Positions 53,456 to 64,000 of a stretch of DNA of 64,000 bases are shown piece after piece. The DNA is taken from positions 63,315,064 through 63,379,063 of the forward strand of contig NC_080542.1 of the NCBI RefSeq assembly GCF_028640845.1. Reading direction: 5' to 3'. The DNA is from Ahaetulla prasina (taxonomy: Eukaryota > Chordata > Lepidosauria > Squamata > Colubridae). How positions within the stretch are numbered: position 1 is the stretch's first letter; every line of letters starts with the position of its first letter. The position numbers and the translations under genes are program-made. The notes under the pieces were generated by a model. The model ran no database searches, was not told the origin of the DNA, and was given only the letters and a program-made list of their open reading frames with translations.

Positions 53456-54020
53456 ATTCTAGGCCACTTTCTTAGCTTCAGGAAAACATGTTTTTTTTTT
53501 CTTGACTAAGGCCATTTACTTTGATATGTGGGAAATTGTTTTTTCAGCACTAAACAATAGAAAACATCCTTAAAACTTCCTTTCAAGTTTTAAGAACAAT
53601 ATAAACTCAACTGGGAAAGAATGATATATTTGTCACTTTGTGGAATGCTATCTTGTTTCAGCTCTATTTTCTGTTATTTTACTTAAGTTTCACATGTAAT
53701 CAATGCCTTTTATTGTTTAATCACTTGCTTTCTGATTTATATATCAAATCTATATATAATTTGTTTCTGTACCTATAAAAAGATACCCCCTTAATGAATG
53801 CTTTTGTGTGCCTAAATTATTTGGTGATTCATAATTTCTGGTGGGCAAAGAAGCCTATTGCAAAGTAAAAAATCTCTCCCAGATGCAGGATACAAATTAT
53901 TTTCAACTTCCTGACAAACTCTGGGTGCCTGAATGTGAAAGCTACAATTGGAACCAAATCAGTGGCCATACATCAGGCATGGTTTTCTTGTTGGTGTAGG
54001 GCAATGTGAAAAGAAAACAA
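53456..54020. other. Intergenic, nothing recognised
   Basis: AT-rich sequence. No gene or repeat recognised. Confidence 0.5.
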
Positions 54021-54029
54021 TCTTGGTCC

Positions 54030-55620
54030 CCCTAGTCGGTATCTGGGTTTTGAGATTCTCTTATGCTGCCCCATTTTAGAGAAATAGGACCTATTTGATT
54101 GGTCCATCCCTGGAATGGATGGAGCCAATGGGATTCCAAAGGAAATTGGGAGTTATGCGTGAAGATCTGTTGCATGGTCCTATGCCCCAGCTGCTGCCTG
54201 GATTAGGAAGATGGTCAGGGCCTTGAAACCTTTCTTGTCCCATTTAGCACTTTTCATAGTTTACAAAAGAATTGAAGATGGCAAAAAGGATCAAAAGATA
54301 TCTGGAATGCTGCTGGGGAAGATAAGAGACAAATCCAACATAACATGAACTAGAGCCACTATTAAGGCCTACCTTGTATTAGTAAGAGTCTCAGAATGTC
54401 AATATTTCTCTGTTTGCATTGCATTCACAGAGTACTATGTTATAGACCAGGTTATCCAAGCCCTCCTCCCAAGCCCATGCAAGCCCTATGGAGGTCCTTC
54501 AGGGCTGCACAGAGGATTATCTGCACATCTGGTAAATAAATCGACTCAAAACTGTTCTCAGTTGCAGGCCAAGCATGCTGAAGGTGTGGAGATGCCCAAG
54601 GAATAGACTTCCCAATTATCTGGGAACAGTTTGATCCTGATTGAAGTGGGCATATTCTCAGGGTTGTAAATATGACCACCTGTGATTAGACAATGCCGCT
54701 CCTGACTGGTCAAGGCTGCCCAGAAGGTGACATGGATCTTAGTGAGGGAAGGTGTGTTCCTGGTATCTTTTTACCAGGTAGCCAGTATACTCTCTATTCA
54801 AGAAGCTATTGCTAGACCTACCATGCTGTATAATTTTTGCCTAGTATCCCACATCTTCTTTTTAGGAAAGGTGGCTTGATTTGGGACAAAAACAGCATTG
54901 GTTACTGTTTTGGCTGATCTCTGGCAAGAGTGGGATGGAGTTAATGCATCTATCCTCACTCTCAGTGGCTTTTGATGTCCATTTTGGTCAGCTTTGGCAC
55001 TGTGGAGAACACAGTTTTGGCTGGTTCACTGTTCCTCAATCACTGGAACTAAAAAGTTTTAATAGGGAATGAGAGGTCCAGCCTATGGCTCTGTGAGGGG
55101 TTCTGCATGACTTAGTGCTTTTTCCACACCTGTTTAACATCTACATGAAACTGCAGGGAGGAAACTATCCAACATCAAAGCATGAGATATTATCAGTGTG
55201 CATCTGATACCCAGTTTTACATATTCATACCAGATAAATTAGCTGATGCTATGGATGTTCCTTCACAGTGTCTGAGGTATGCAGATCTGCATAGGGAATA
55301 ACAGACTTCAATTAATCCCTGGTAAAATGGATTGGTTGTGGGTGGAGGGCTCCTCTATACCCAGGGGTTTACTACCTTTTGTCTTGAGTGGATTTGAACT
55401 GTCACAGATGGACCTGGTTTGCAATCTGGGAGAAACTTTGAGATCTTTCTGGACTCACAACTCCCACTCGAGGAGCATGTATCAATCTTAGCTACATGGG
55501 CCTTTGTTTAACTTTATGTTGTGCAACAGTTGTATACTTCCTGAATCAGGAAGCCCTCCTCTTAGTCACTCTAAGTAGTCGTGTTGATGACTACTGTTTT
55601 ATTTCTTCATTCTAGTGTTG
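54030..55620 (+). mobile_element. Heavily decayed L2 LINE
   Basis: Fragments in order match L2 ORF2: an SVAFDVHFGQLWH-like segment near 54965, CTGTGAGGGGTTCTGCATGA with TTTAACATCTACATGAAACT (PQGS..LFNIYMK region) near 55090-55150, TCTGATACCCAGTTTTACAT (decayed ADDTQLY) near 55205, and AATCTGGGAGAAACTTTGAG (NLGVLLD region) near 55421. Many stops. Older than the L2 at 10385. Confidence 0.6.
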
Positions 55621-57970
55621 TCTTACTTAGTGCAGTTATATATATATTGTTGCTTTTGTTTACCATTTTCTACTTGTTTTGTTTTAATATATCATACATT
55701 GCCTAGAATCATATGAATAATTAAGACAGTTAATATAAATATATACATTTTTCATTTGAATTGGAAAAATCCTGTTCTTTTCCCAATATTATTTGGATAC
55801 AATATATTGAGATATTCTTCAGAATATTTTCTCCCAATGAACAACATGTATATTCTATCATTAGATTCAGCAACAAATTGAAAAATATAACAAATGAACT
55901 GAGCAGAGAATCTCAGGCTACTGATGTGTAACTTTTGCCTTGTCTTGGTGCAGAAGCTTAATGGGGCTACCCAATTTGAAAAGTCTTATGACCATGACAG
56001 AAATCAATTTACTTAAAATGATTCATGTCTTTCTGTTGAATGAAAAACTGTTAGTGAGTTGCATTTTTCTAGTCATACTCACCAGTTTTGAGCAGTGGAA
56101 ATACTTCAAAGAACTGTTCTTCATCAGTTTTAACTAATCTACTTTCAGTTTGATTTTACCAAATTAGAAACTGAGAACTGCTGCTAACCATTTTTCCCAT
56201 TTCTGCTTTTACCAGAATGAAACAACATACGCCCACTCTTGCGGTAAAATACTAATTGCTACTGTTTCTTTGCAATGTTGCTACAGTGGTGGGAGATTCC
56301 CAATGAGAAATATCTAGATTGATTTCTACAAAAGAACACTTTCCTACCCCTAATCTCAAGCTCCCTAAGTTTTTTTAATAGAAGAAAAACTGTTGGCACT
56401 TTATAGCAAATAATATAGGCTTCTGTTTAAAATGCAAATGTGGACATGTTCATGTCTCACAGATCACGAGATACTTCTTAGAGTATTAAAATGAATAGCA
56501 GCAGATTAAAGTCAGGCTTCTATAGTATATAATTTTCAAAGCTGATCTAGATGTACTGTGTATATGACAAATTCATGGAAGACTTTTTACTTACTGTTGG
56601 TTTAAATTGGTTTAAATTTAAATATAATGTGACTTGGATTGAAACAAACATTTTAATCCAACTAAGTTCATATCTACCATCTTTTTGAACGATTAATTTA
56701 CTATGACAAATTGCTTTAGTAGTAGCTAACAGATATGACTTCACAATTGTTAATTCTGAAACAGTGGTGTCTTCAAATCATACACATCATCTACAGAAAT
56801 GATGAATGTTTTTCCTTGCTTTTTAAAAATTCTTTTTTTTAATGTTAGCAATATAAAATCATTATTTTTATTTTACTTTCAAATACAGTTCTATGATGTG
56901 GATGAGAAGAAAAAAAACAAAATAACAAAAATGAAATGAAGCTGTTGGACATGGAGGTTAAATATACATATAACCTTTAACCTTTTTCTCTGCAACTTTT
57001 TGAATTGTCCTGAATACGTGCTGGATATATTGAACATCCAAACTGCGGAGGACAATTTTAAAAAATGAAAGTAATCTGGAGATATATGTTCCTCATTTAA
57101 ATAAGAGCTTTATTTACAGGGCAATTTTAACAATTCAAGAATATGTAAGATACAAACTTAATATCATCATTTGTGTAACTTTCAGTTTTACATTGTTTTG
57201 CATGTAAATTGCTATTGTGTCTGTAGAAATTGGGCCAATATCACATAAGAGTGACAACTGCTAGTTGGCAATAGTTCTTCCTTCCTTTTGCTGACCTCAT
57301 TTACCGTTATACCACAGATTCTCTGATAAGTGCTCCATTAAAAACTAATTTCATTAGACTAGATAGCAAAAAAAAATCCTTTGATCTATTCAAAATGTCA
57401 AAATCTTTAAATTTCTAACCTGTTTACTTGGAAAGATTTTCATCCTATTAAAACTATGTTTTACTGGATATATTATACTTCTACTATTTTGTTTGGCACT
57501 CATAAAATATTGTATATTACCACTGAAGACATACCCAAGGAAAGAAGAATTAAAATCTCCCATACTGTTTATATCAATATTTAAATCCCTATTTTTGAAC
57601 CAATTTTTTATTTTATTCAAAACATTAAAATACAAATTCCAAAAAAGGGGAAAAAAAAGACTACCCCAAAAAGTACATTAAAAACAAAACAAACATATAC
57701 ATAAATTGTTCTTCCAAGTTGAATATTGAAGAATGTAGACCAATAGAGAATCTCAGACTACTGATGTCTAAAGAACTCCTAATGAACTCCTCCCTGCTTG
57801 TGAAGCAGGCACACAACTTATAAATTTCTACAACACTGTTTACCCAATCCACCTAGCTTGGTATCAGTCTACTGTATGAAAACATAGTTAACAGAAAAAT
57901 TAAACTTCGAACAGTCTATTGTATTTCACTGGCAGAAAATCCACAATATACAAAAAAGTTTGCTGTAAAT
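55621..57970. other. Intergenic, nothing recognised
   Basis: About 2.3 kb of AT-rich sequence with short ORFs only. No repeat family or gene recognised. Confidence 0.5.
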
Positions 57971-57974
57971 TGTA

Positions 57975-59640
57975 ACATACAGAATAACAGAACTGGAAGG
58001 GACCTTAGAGATGTTTTAGTCCAACGCCCTGCTTAAGTAAAAGACCCCACACTATTCTTTCAGACAAGTGGCTGTCCAATTGTTCTTAAAAGCCTCCAGT
58101 GATGGAGCACCCATAACTTCTGAGGGCAAACCATTCCACTGATTAATAATTCTCACTGTCAGGAAATTTCTTCTTAGTTCTAGGTTGCTTCTTTCCTTAA
58201 TTAGTTTCCATCCATTGCTTCTTGTCTGGCCTTCTGGTGCTTTGGAAAATAGATTGATGCTCTTTTCTTTGTGGCAGTCCCTCATATATTGGAACACTGC
58301 TATCATGCCAGCCCTGTTCCTTCTTTTCACTAAACTAGACATACCCAATTCCTGCAACAGTTCTTCATATGTTTTAATCTCCAAGCCCTCAATCATCTTA
58401 GTTGCTCTTTTCTGCATTCTTTCTAGAGTGTCTACATCTTTTCTATAATGTGATGATAAAAACTGGTTGCAGTATTCTTAGTTTTACTAAGGTTTTATAA
58501 AGTGGTACTAATACTTGATCTGATCTTGATTCTATCCCTCTGTTTATGCAACCTAGGACTGCACTGGCGTTTTTGGCTGCTGCTGCACACTTCTGCCTCA
58601 TATTTAAGTGGTGGTCTAGTAGGACTTCATGATCTCTCTTTGAACCAGATTTCACTTAATCTGTACTTGTACATTTGGTTTTTCTTGCATTACGTGTAAA
58701 ACCTCACTTTTCTCTACATTGAATTTTATTTTGTTAGATAGAGCCCAGTGTTCAAGCCTGTCAAGATCCATCTGGATCTTGAGCTTATCATCTGGTATGT
58801 TGGCTACTCCTGCCAGTTTAGTATTGTCTGCAAATTTGATGAGTTCTCCTTCTGTTCTCTTATCTAAACCATTTATGAAGATATTGAAAAGCATGGGCCT
58901 AAAACAGAAATTTACTTCCCTCTATATGTAGATGTAATTAAGGATTACATGTTGAGTGTGATTTGTCAGCCAATTACAAATCCATCTGGTGGTGGGTGAT
59001 GCTGTCTATCCCACAATTTTCTAGCTTATCAAAAAGTAGGTTGTTGTTTCCTTTTGTCAAATGTGTGCTGGGTATGCTGGGTCCACTGGTCCACTAATTT
59101 AGTCACTTTGTCAAAGAATGAAATAAGATTTGTTTGGCATAATCTGTTTTTGACAAACCCATGTTTGCTTCTGTTTATAATTTTGCTCGCTTCTAAGTGT
59201 TCGCAAATCTGTTTTTTTATTATCTTTTCCGGGATTTTCTCAGGTATTGTTGTCAGAATGATTGACATGTACTTTCCTGAATCTGTTTCCCAGCCACCCC
59301 TTTCTTTTGTTTTTGTTTTTTTGAAGATGGGAACCGCATCAGCTCTTTTCCAGTCCCCTGGTTGTTCCCTGGTGGTCTAGGATATGGTTCAATTGCCAGG
59401 TCCTTCAGAACTCTGGAATGTAGTCATTCAGGTCCTGGTAATTTGAAATCATCCAGAATGAACAGGTGTTCTCTTACATTTTCTTGCTTATTTTAATTTT
59501 TATTTGTGTCTGTCTTTTATGGGTTTTGGTACATTTGGCTATATTTTTTCTTTTTGCATGACGACAGATGTCAAGAATGAATTAAGCAGTTCTGCTTTCT
59601 CTCTACTGCTTTTTACTTCCTTGCCATCTTCTCCGATTGG
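57975..59640 (-). mobile_element. CR1 LINE, minus strand (RT to 3' end)
   Basis: Minus-strand frames give KQICEHLEASKIINRSKHGF (59200), LFNIFINGLDKRTEGELIKF and ADNTKLAGVANIP (58890), and NLELRRNFLTVRIINQWNGL with GAPSLEAFKNNW (58150). The catalytic second Asp of the FADD box reads Asn (FADN). The 3' end near 57975 is CAGAATAACAGAACTGGAAG in + orientation. Frameshifts inactivate it. It faces the CR1 copy starting at 59760. Confidence 0.9.
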
Positions 59641-59759
59641 TGAATTGATTGATTAAATGTTTAAAAATAACATATTTTAACATTTATTTTCAGATTGATT
59701 ATAATAAAATTATAACCAATTTCCCTCAATCTTCTTGCAAATGTTGAGTTTATCACTGA
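59641..59759. other. Spacer between head-to-head CR1 elements
   Basis: About 120 bp of AT-rich sequence separating two oppositely oriented CR1 copies. Confidence 0.6.
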
Positions 59760-61725
59760 ATCTATGCTGGAGCAGAGGAAGGGAAAAGAGCTGATGTAAT
59801 TTACATCTTCAAAAAAGGCGGGGAAAACAGACCCAGGAAACTATAGATATATCAGCCTGATCTCAATACCAGGGAAGATTCTGGAAAAGATAATCAAGCA
59901 ACAAATCAGCGACCACTTAGAAGCAACAATGTCATAACCAAAAGCCAACATGGGTTTGTCAAAAACAGATCATGCCAGACAAATCTTATTGTATTGTTTG
60001 ACAAAGAGACAAAATTAGTTGATCAGAGGAATATCTGTTGATATAATTTACCTGGACTTCAGTAAGACATTTGATAAAGTAGACTATAACCTAATACTTG
60101 ATAAGGTAGAAAAATGTGGGTTAGACAACATCACCACCAGGTGGATTTGTAACTGGCTGACAAACCATACTCAATGTGAAGTCCTTAATGGAACTGCTTC
60201 TACATGGAGCGAACTTTGCAGTGAGTTACCTCATGTCTTAGGCCCAGTATTCTTCAATATATTCATCAGTAACTTGGACAAGGGTATAGATGGGGAACTC
60301 ATTAAATTTGCAGACAATACCAAGCTAGCAGGAATAGTCAACACTCCAGAAGATAGGCTTAAGATACAGAAGGATCTTGACAAACCTGAGCATTGGGTGC
60401 TATGTAACAAAATGAAATTCAATGGTGAAAAAAGTAAGGTTCTACATTTAGGCAAGAAAAGCAAAATGCACAGGAACAGTATATGTGGTACCTCACTCAA
60501 ATAGTAACTGTGAGATGGATCTTGGAGTCCTATTGGACAATCATTTAAATAAGAGCCAGCAGTGTGCTGTAGCTGCCAAAAAAGCCAACACAGTTCTAGG
60601 CTGCATAAACAAAGGAATAGAATCAAGATCACATGAAGTGTTAATATCACTTTATAATGCTCTATAATGCTTTGTTACAGCCACACTTGGAATACTGCAT
60701 CCAGTTTTGGACACCGCGATGTAAAAAAGTTGTTGAGACTCTAGAAAGAGTGTAGAAAGAGTGTAGAGCAGTAGTGAAATGTAAAATTTGTTACTACCAG
60801 TTCTGTGGTCGTGGCTTGGTGGAGGGGTAGTGTGACTGGGTGGGCGTGGCCAACTTTTTTTTATTTTTAAAAACATTTTTTGTAAAAAATGCTTTTAAAA
60901 AGCTCCTTTGACAATCCCAGCTAAGTTGCCTGATCGTCAGAAGCTTTTTTTTTCTTTTAAAAACATTTTTTGCCTTTAAAAGAAAAAGAAGCTTCTGAAG
61001 ATCAGGCAACTCAGTTGGGCTCGCCAGAGCCTTTTAAAAACATTTTTTCTACAACTTTTTCGTAGAAAAATGCTTTTAAAAGTCTCTGACGATCCCAGCT
61101 GAGCCGTGTGATCATGAGAGGCTTTTTTTTTACTTTTAAAAGCATTTTTTTTGCTGAAGAAAAAATGCTTTTAAAAATTTTTTTAAAAAAACCCCTCTGA
61201 TGATCACGCAGCTCAGCTGGGCATGGGGAGGCAGGGATTTTTGCTATCAGTTCTCCAAACCACCTGTCGCCATCACTACTGGATTGGGTGATCCGGTCCG
61301 AACCAGGAACATTTCACCCCTGATGTAGAGGCTAAAACGTATAAAGAAAATTTGCTGGAATTGGATGTGACTAGTTTGATGAAAAGAAGCACTAGGAGTG
61401 ACATGATAGCAGTGCCCAATATCTCAGAGACTGTCACAAAGAAGAAGGAATCAAGCTATTTTCCAAAGCACCTGAGGACAGGACAAGAAACAATGGGTGG
61501 AAACTAATCAAGGAGCAAAGCAACCTAGAACTAAAGAGAAATTTCCTGATAGAACAATTAATCAGTGGAAAAATTTGCTTCCAGAAGTTGTAAATGTTCC
61601 AACACTGGATGTTTTTAAGAAGAAAATTTGATAACGATTTGTCTGAAATGGTATAGGATTTCCTGCTTAGGCAAGGGTTGGAGTAGAACCCTCGAAGGTC
61701 CTTTTCCTTCCAACTCTGTCATTCT
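59760..61725 (+). mobile_element. CR1 LINE, plus strand (RT to 3' end), split by a hAT element
   Basis: Frames give IYLDFSKTFDKVDYNLIL, FFNIFISNLDKGIDGELIKF and ADNTKLAGIVNTPEDRLKIQ, then a decayed continuation after the insertion at 60779-61322 (CTAAAACGTATAAAGAA onward). It ends near GAAGGTCCTTTTCCTTCCAA and TGTCATTCTACTG. It also has FADN in place of FADD. Inactive. Confidence 0.9.
60779..61322. mobile_element. hAT-type element with internal palindromes (544 bp) inside CR1
   Basis: Starts CAGTAGTGAAATG and ends CATTTCACCCCTG, inverted. 8-bp flanks GTGTAGAG (60771) and ATGTAGAG (61323) differ at one base. The interior alternates AAAACATTTTTT and AAAAATGCTTTT with GATCAGGCAACTCAG-type mirrors, like the element at 43889-44553. 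Confidence 0.82.
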
Positions 61726-63960
61726 ACTGATCAATTTTATCAACTCTGAGTTTTTAGAACCCATACGTTTCTTGGAGTCTCTAACTAACTTGTATTTTCC
61801 AATTCAACCTCATGCCTTAGGTCTGCCAGCAGCAAGTTACAATCCAATCTATCTAATTGTAAATCTACTTGTAGTACTATTACTTGCATCTGGTTACCAT
61901 CTTATAAAACCATTGTTACTTTATCAAGCTTTTTATCCAAATTTTTGAGCTGAACTTGTAAGTTGAAAAGTATTCTTTCTGTCCAGCTTTCCCAATAAGC
62001 TTTATCTTGACATATTGCATGCTTTTTGATTATGTTTGAATACAGTCCAAAGTACTTCAATAGTAAACTTTTACAGCTGGAACTTTTACAGCCAGTCATA
62101 AATAGCTCCTCTCAAAGAGAGGAAAAGCACCATAACAAATTAGCTTTAAAAAATATGGAGAAAAGATTCCCTAGCAAAAAAAGAGATTTAAATTTAAAAA
62201 ATTAAGACCAGAGTTTTTTTAAAAAAAAATAACAAATCTTTGTAGTGAAAATATGATACCAATGTAAATCAAATCAGATCTCTTTCATCCTTTTTCAATC
62301 AAAGAAAAATTTGATTGCAGTTTTCAATCCTAAAAATGCTATGTACAGTAAAAATACGTAAACCTATAGTTAATAAAAATAAATAATAAATAATAAAGCA
62401 GCATAATTTATATAAGGGTGGCTGTTACCAAAGTTTGTGCTACTTTTTAGTTGTAAGTAGGATACAACTAAAATTGGTACAAAATTGTGCAAGTTGGAAA
62501 GATATGTCAGTATCCTGGCCAGAAAGAAGAAGGAAGAGTCTTCTGCTCTCTACCATGATAGTTGTATATGGTTACCTTTGCTGAACTTTTGCTAACAAAA
62601 TATTATGTGTTAACATTTGAACCTCGTTTTCCTTATTTAAGAGATGAGCTAAGAAGAAAATTGAGATTATGTTTGATTTACTTAGGTAATAAGCCATTAA
62701 AATTGTTTTTAACCCGCTTGGAAATTGCTTCTTTTTTCTTTTCTTTGCCTTTTTCTTATTTTTTCTTGTTTCACCCTTCCCCTCTTCCTTCCTTCCTTCC
62801 CTCCCTCCCTCCCTCCCTCTCCCCTTTTGATTTTTATTCTTTTCATTTATAATTCTTAATAGAATTATTTTTAAAAAATCTAAATAAACGTTGTTATCAT
62901 CTCTTGTTAGCCAGGTTGATTTAAAATAGCCTCTGTGAATAAGTGAAGCCAGACTCCTAGAAGAGGGGGAGGGAATATCTGTCTATTATCCAATGCCCAT
63001 CTCACTCTCAGAGTGACTCTGGATGGTGTGCATTGCAGCCAGAAATTAAGGAAATAGAACTAGACCTTGGCATTCATGGAAAATAAACCAAATCTCTAAA
63101 CATATTATTTCCGAATAATTAATTATCCAAAATTGAAATAGTAGTAGAAGCTCTGAGCCTATGGTATGAAGAAAGCTGGGAGAGCTTAGTAATTTCTGAC
63201 AGAGATTTTTCTAAATTTTACAGTTTATGGCCCCACCTTTTTGTTTTGACATAGCTTTGGCTCCACCTTTTTGCTTTGATATCTGGTTGTTATTGTGTGC
63301 GAGACATACTGTATCGGAATTTTATTGTTTATTTTCTTATGGCAAATAACAGAAAAATAAAGGGTTTAAAAATGGAATAAATTCTAAAATGGTGCTTCCT
63401 AGGGCATGAGAGATGTGACAAGGGAAATCAGCTCCCCCTCCTTTGCAGACAGCTCAATCTTGAAACAATAAATATAATTACTTTTTTAAAATTGAAAAGT
63501 TAAATAAACTGTTCATTGATTTAAGTATAAATGCATAAGAAAAATAATCAAAGCTGGAGTAAATAAATTGATAGTGCTGCTAAAATCACAGATATTGTCT
63601 AAAAGAATCTCGCCTAGAATACTACAGGGAGAATTTAAGATTTCCTAGCAGGCCCTAAGATAGTATGGGTCTGCTTTTTACCGCTTTTGTTCAAAATCTT
63701 TTACATATAGAGATTTTTTTAATCTATTCAAGAATTGAGCATGTACATAGGACATTATTGATCAGATATAAGTAATTAAATTTACAGAATGAAAGAAGAG
63801 TCATAGCACAATGCTAATTACACATTTACTCAAGTTCTTTGATCAAAAGTTCCTATCTGGATCAGTTTTATCTATATGCATTTTTTTGTTTTCTGAAAAT
63901 CCTAACTTTAAAATCTGAGGCTATGGGGAGCTGCTAATCCTATTGATTTCCAACCTTTAT
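61726..63960. other. Intergenic, nothing recognised except a pyrimidine tract
   Basis: AT-rich sequence. A (TTCC)n-(CCCT)n polypyrimidine tract lies at about 62781-62823. Short ORFs lack recognisable domains. Confidence 0.5.
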
Positions 63961-63962
63961 AG

Positions 63963-64000
63963 ATAATTGTCAATTTACAACGGTTCATTTAGTGATAATT
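63963..64000 (-). mobile_element. TA-type MITE, start of a copy cut by the window edge
   Basis: ATAATTGTCAATTTACAACG followed by GTTCATTTAGTGA resembles the first bases of the inverted MITE at 22531. Only about 38 bp are in the window. Confidence 0.45.

Overview
This is a 64-kb window of vertebrate nuclear DNA, most likely from a squamate reptile and probably a snake. The inference rests on the repeats: tRNA-derived squamate SINEs, an L2-tailed SINE, a Bov-B 3' end, CR1, L2 and L1 fragments, and a LINE family whose 3' end runs into an (ATTCT)n microsatellite, as in snake CR1/L3-type elements. No assembly or database was consulted.

The only intact protein gene is PDIA4 (ERp72), on the + strand at 7843-26133. 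Ten exons can be joined with GT-AG introns and consistent phases into a 635-residue protein: signal peptide, acidic linker, three thioredoxin folds each with a CGHC active site, the b and b' domains, and a C-terminal KDEL. Upstream lie many CCAAT/ATTGG boxes, an exact UPR element and a one-mismatch ERSE-like site, which fits a chaperone gene induced by ER stress.

Layout. 1-7.2 kb: a short minisatellite, a tRNA-Gly-like pseudogene, a well-formed tRNA-Ala(CGC) gene, SINEs, hAT-type elements, an LTR-like promoter region and LINE tails. 7.2-26.1 kb: PDIA4. Its introns hold an L2 LINE (intron 2), a CNOT9 processed pseudogene beside a decayed Gypsy element plus a Tc1 remnant (intron 4), and a SINE plus a 2.2-kb hAT-type element (intron 6). 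26.1-32.5 kb: probable 3' UTR, then sparse old repeats. 32.5-37.3 kb: a nest in which an L1 ORF2 fragment is split by a 2.66-kb DNA element and by a solo LTR, and the LTR is itself split by a small hAT MITE. 37.5-46.3 kb: LINE remnants, an unidentified three-copy repeat and two large hAT-type elements. 46.7-52.4 kb: a retroviral-type pol remnant, a 718-bp tandem duplication, and a LINE flanked by a perfect 65-bp duplication and carrying a solo LTR. 52.7-64 kb: another hAT-type element, a decayed L2 and two CR1 LINEs arranged head to head.

The most notable observations are these. Eight non-autonomous hAT-type elements share CAGTGGTG-like termini and 8-bp duplications but have unrelated interiors. 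The CNOT9 retrocopy lies in the same orientation as, and between, Gypsy pol and an LTR-like 3' end. PDIA4 exon structure still records duplication of a thioredoxin module. Two solo LTRs have protein-like U3 regions. I saw no CRISPR, operon or prokaryotic feature.
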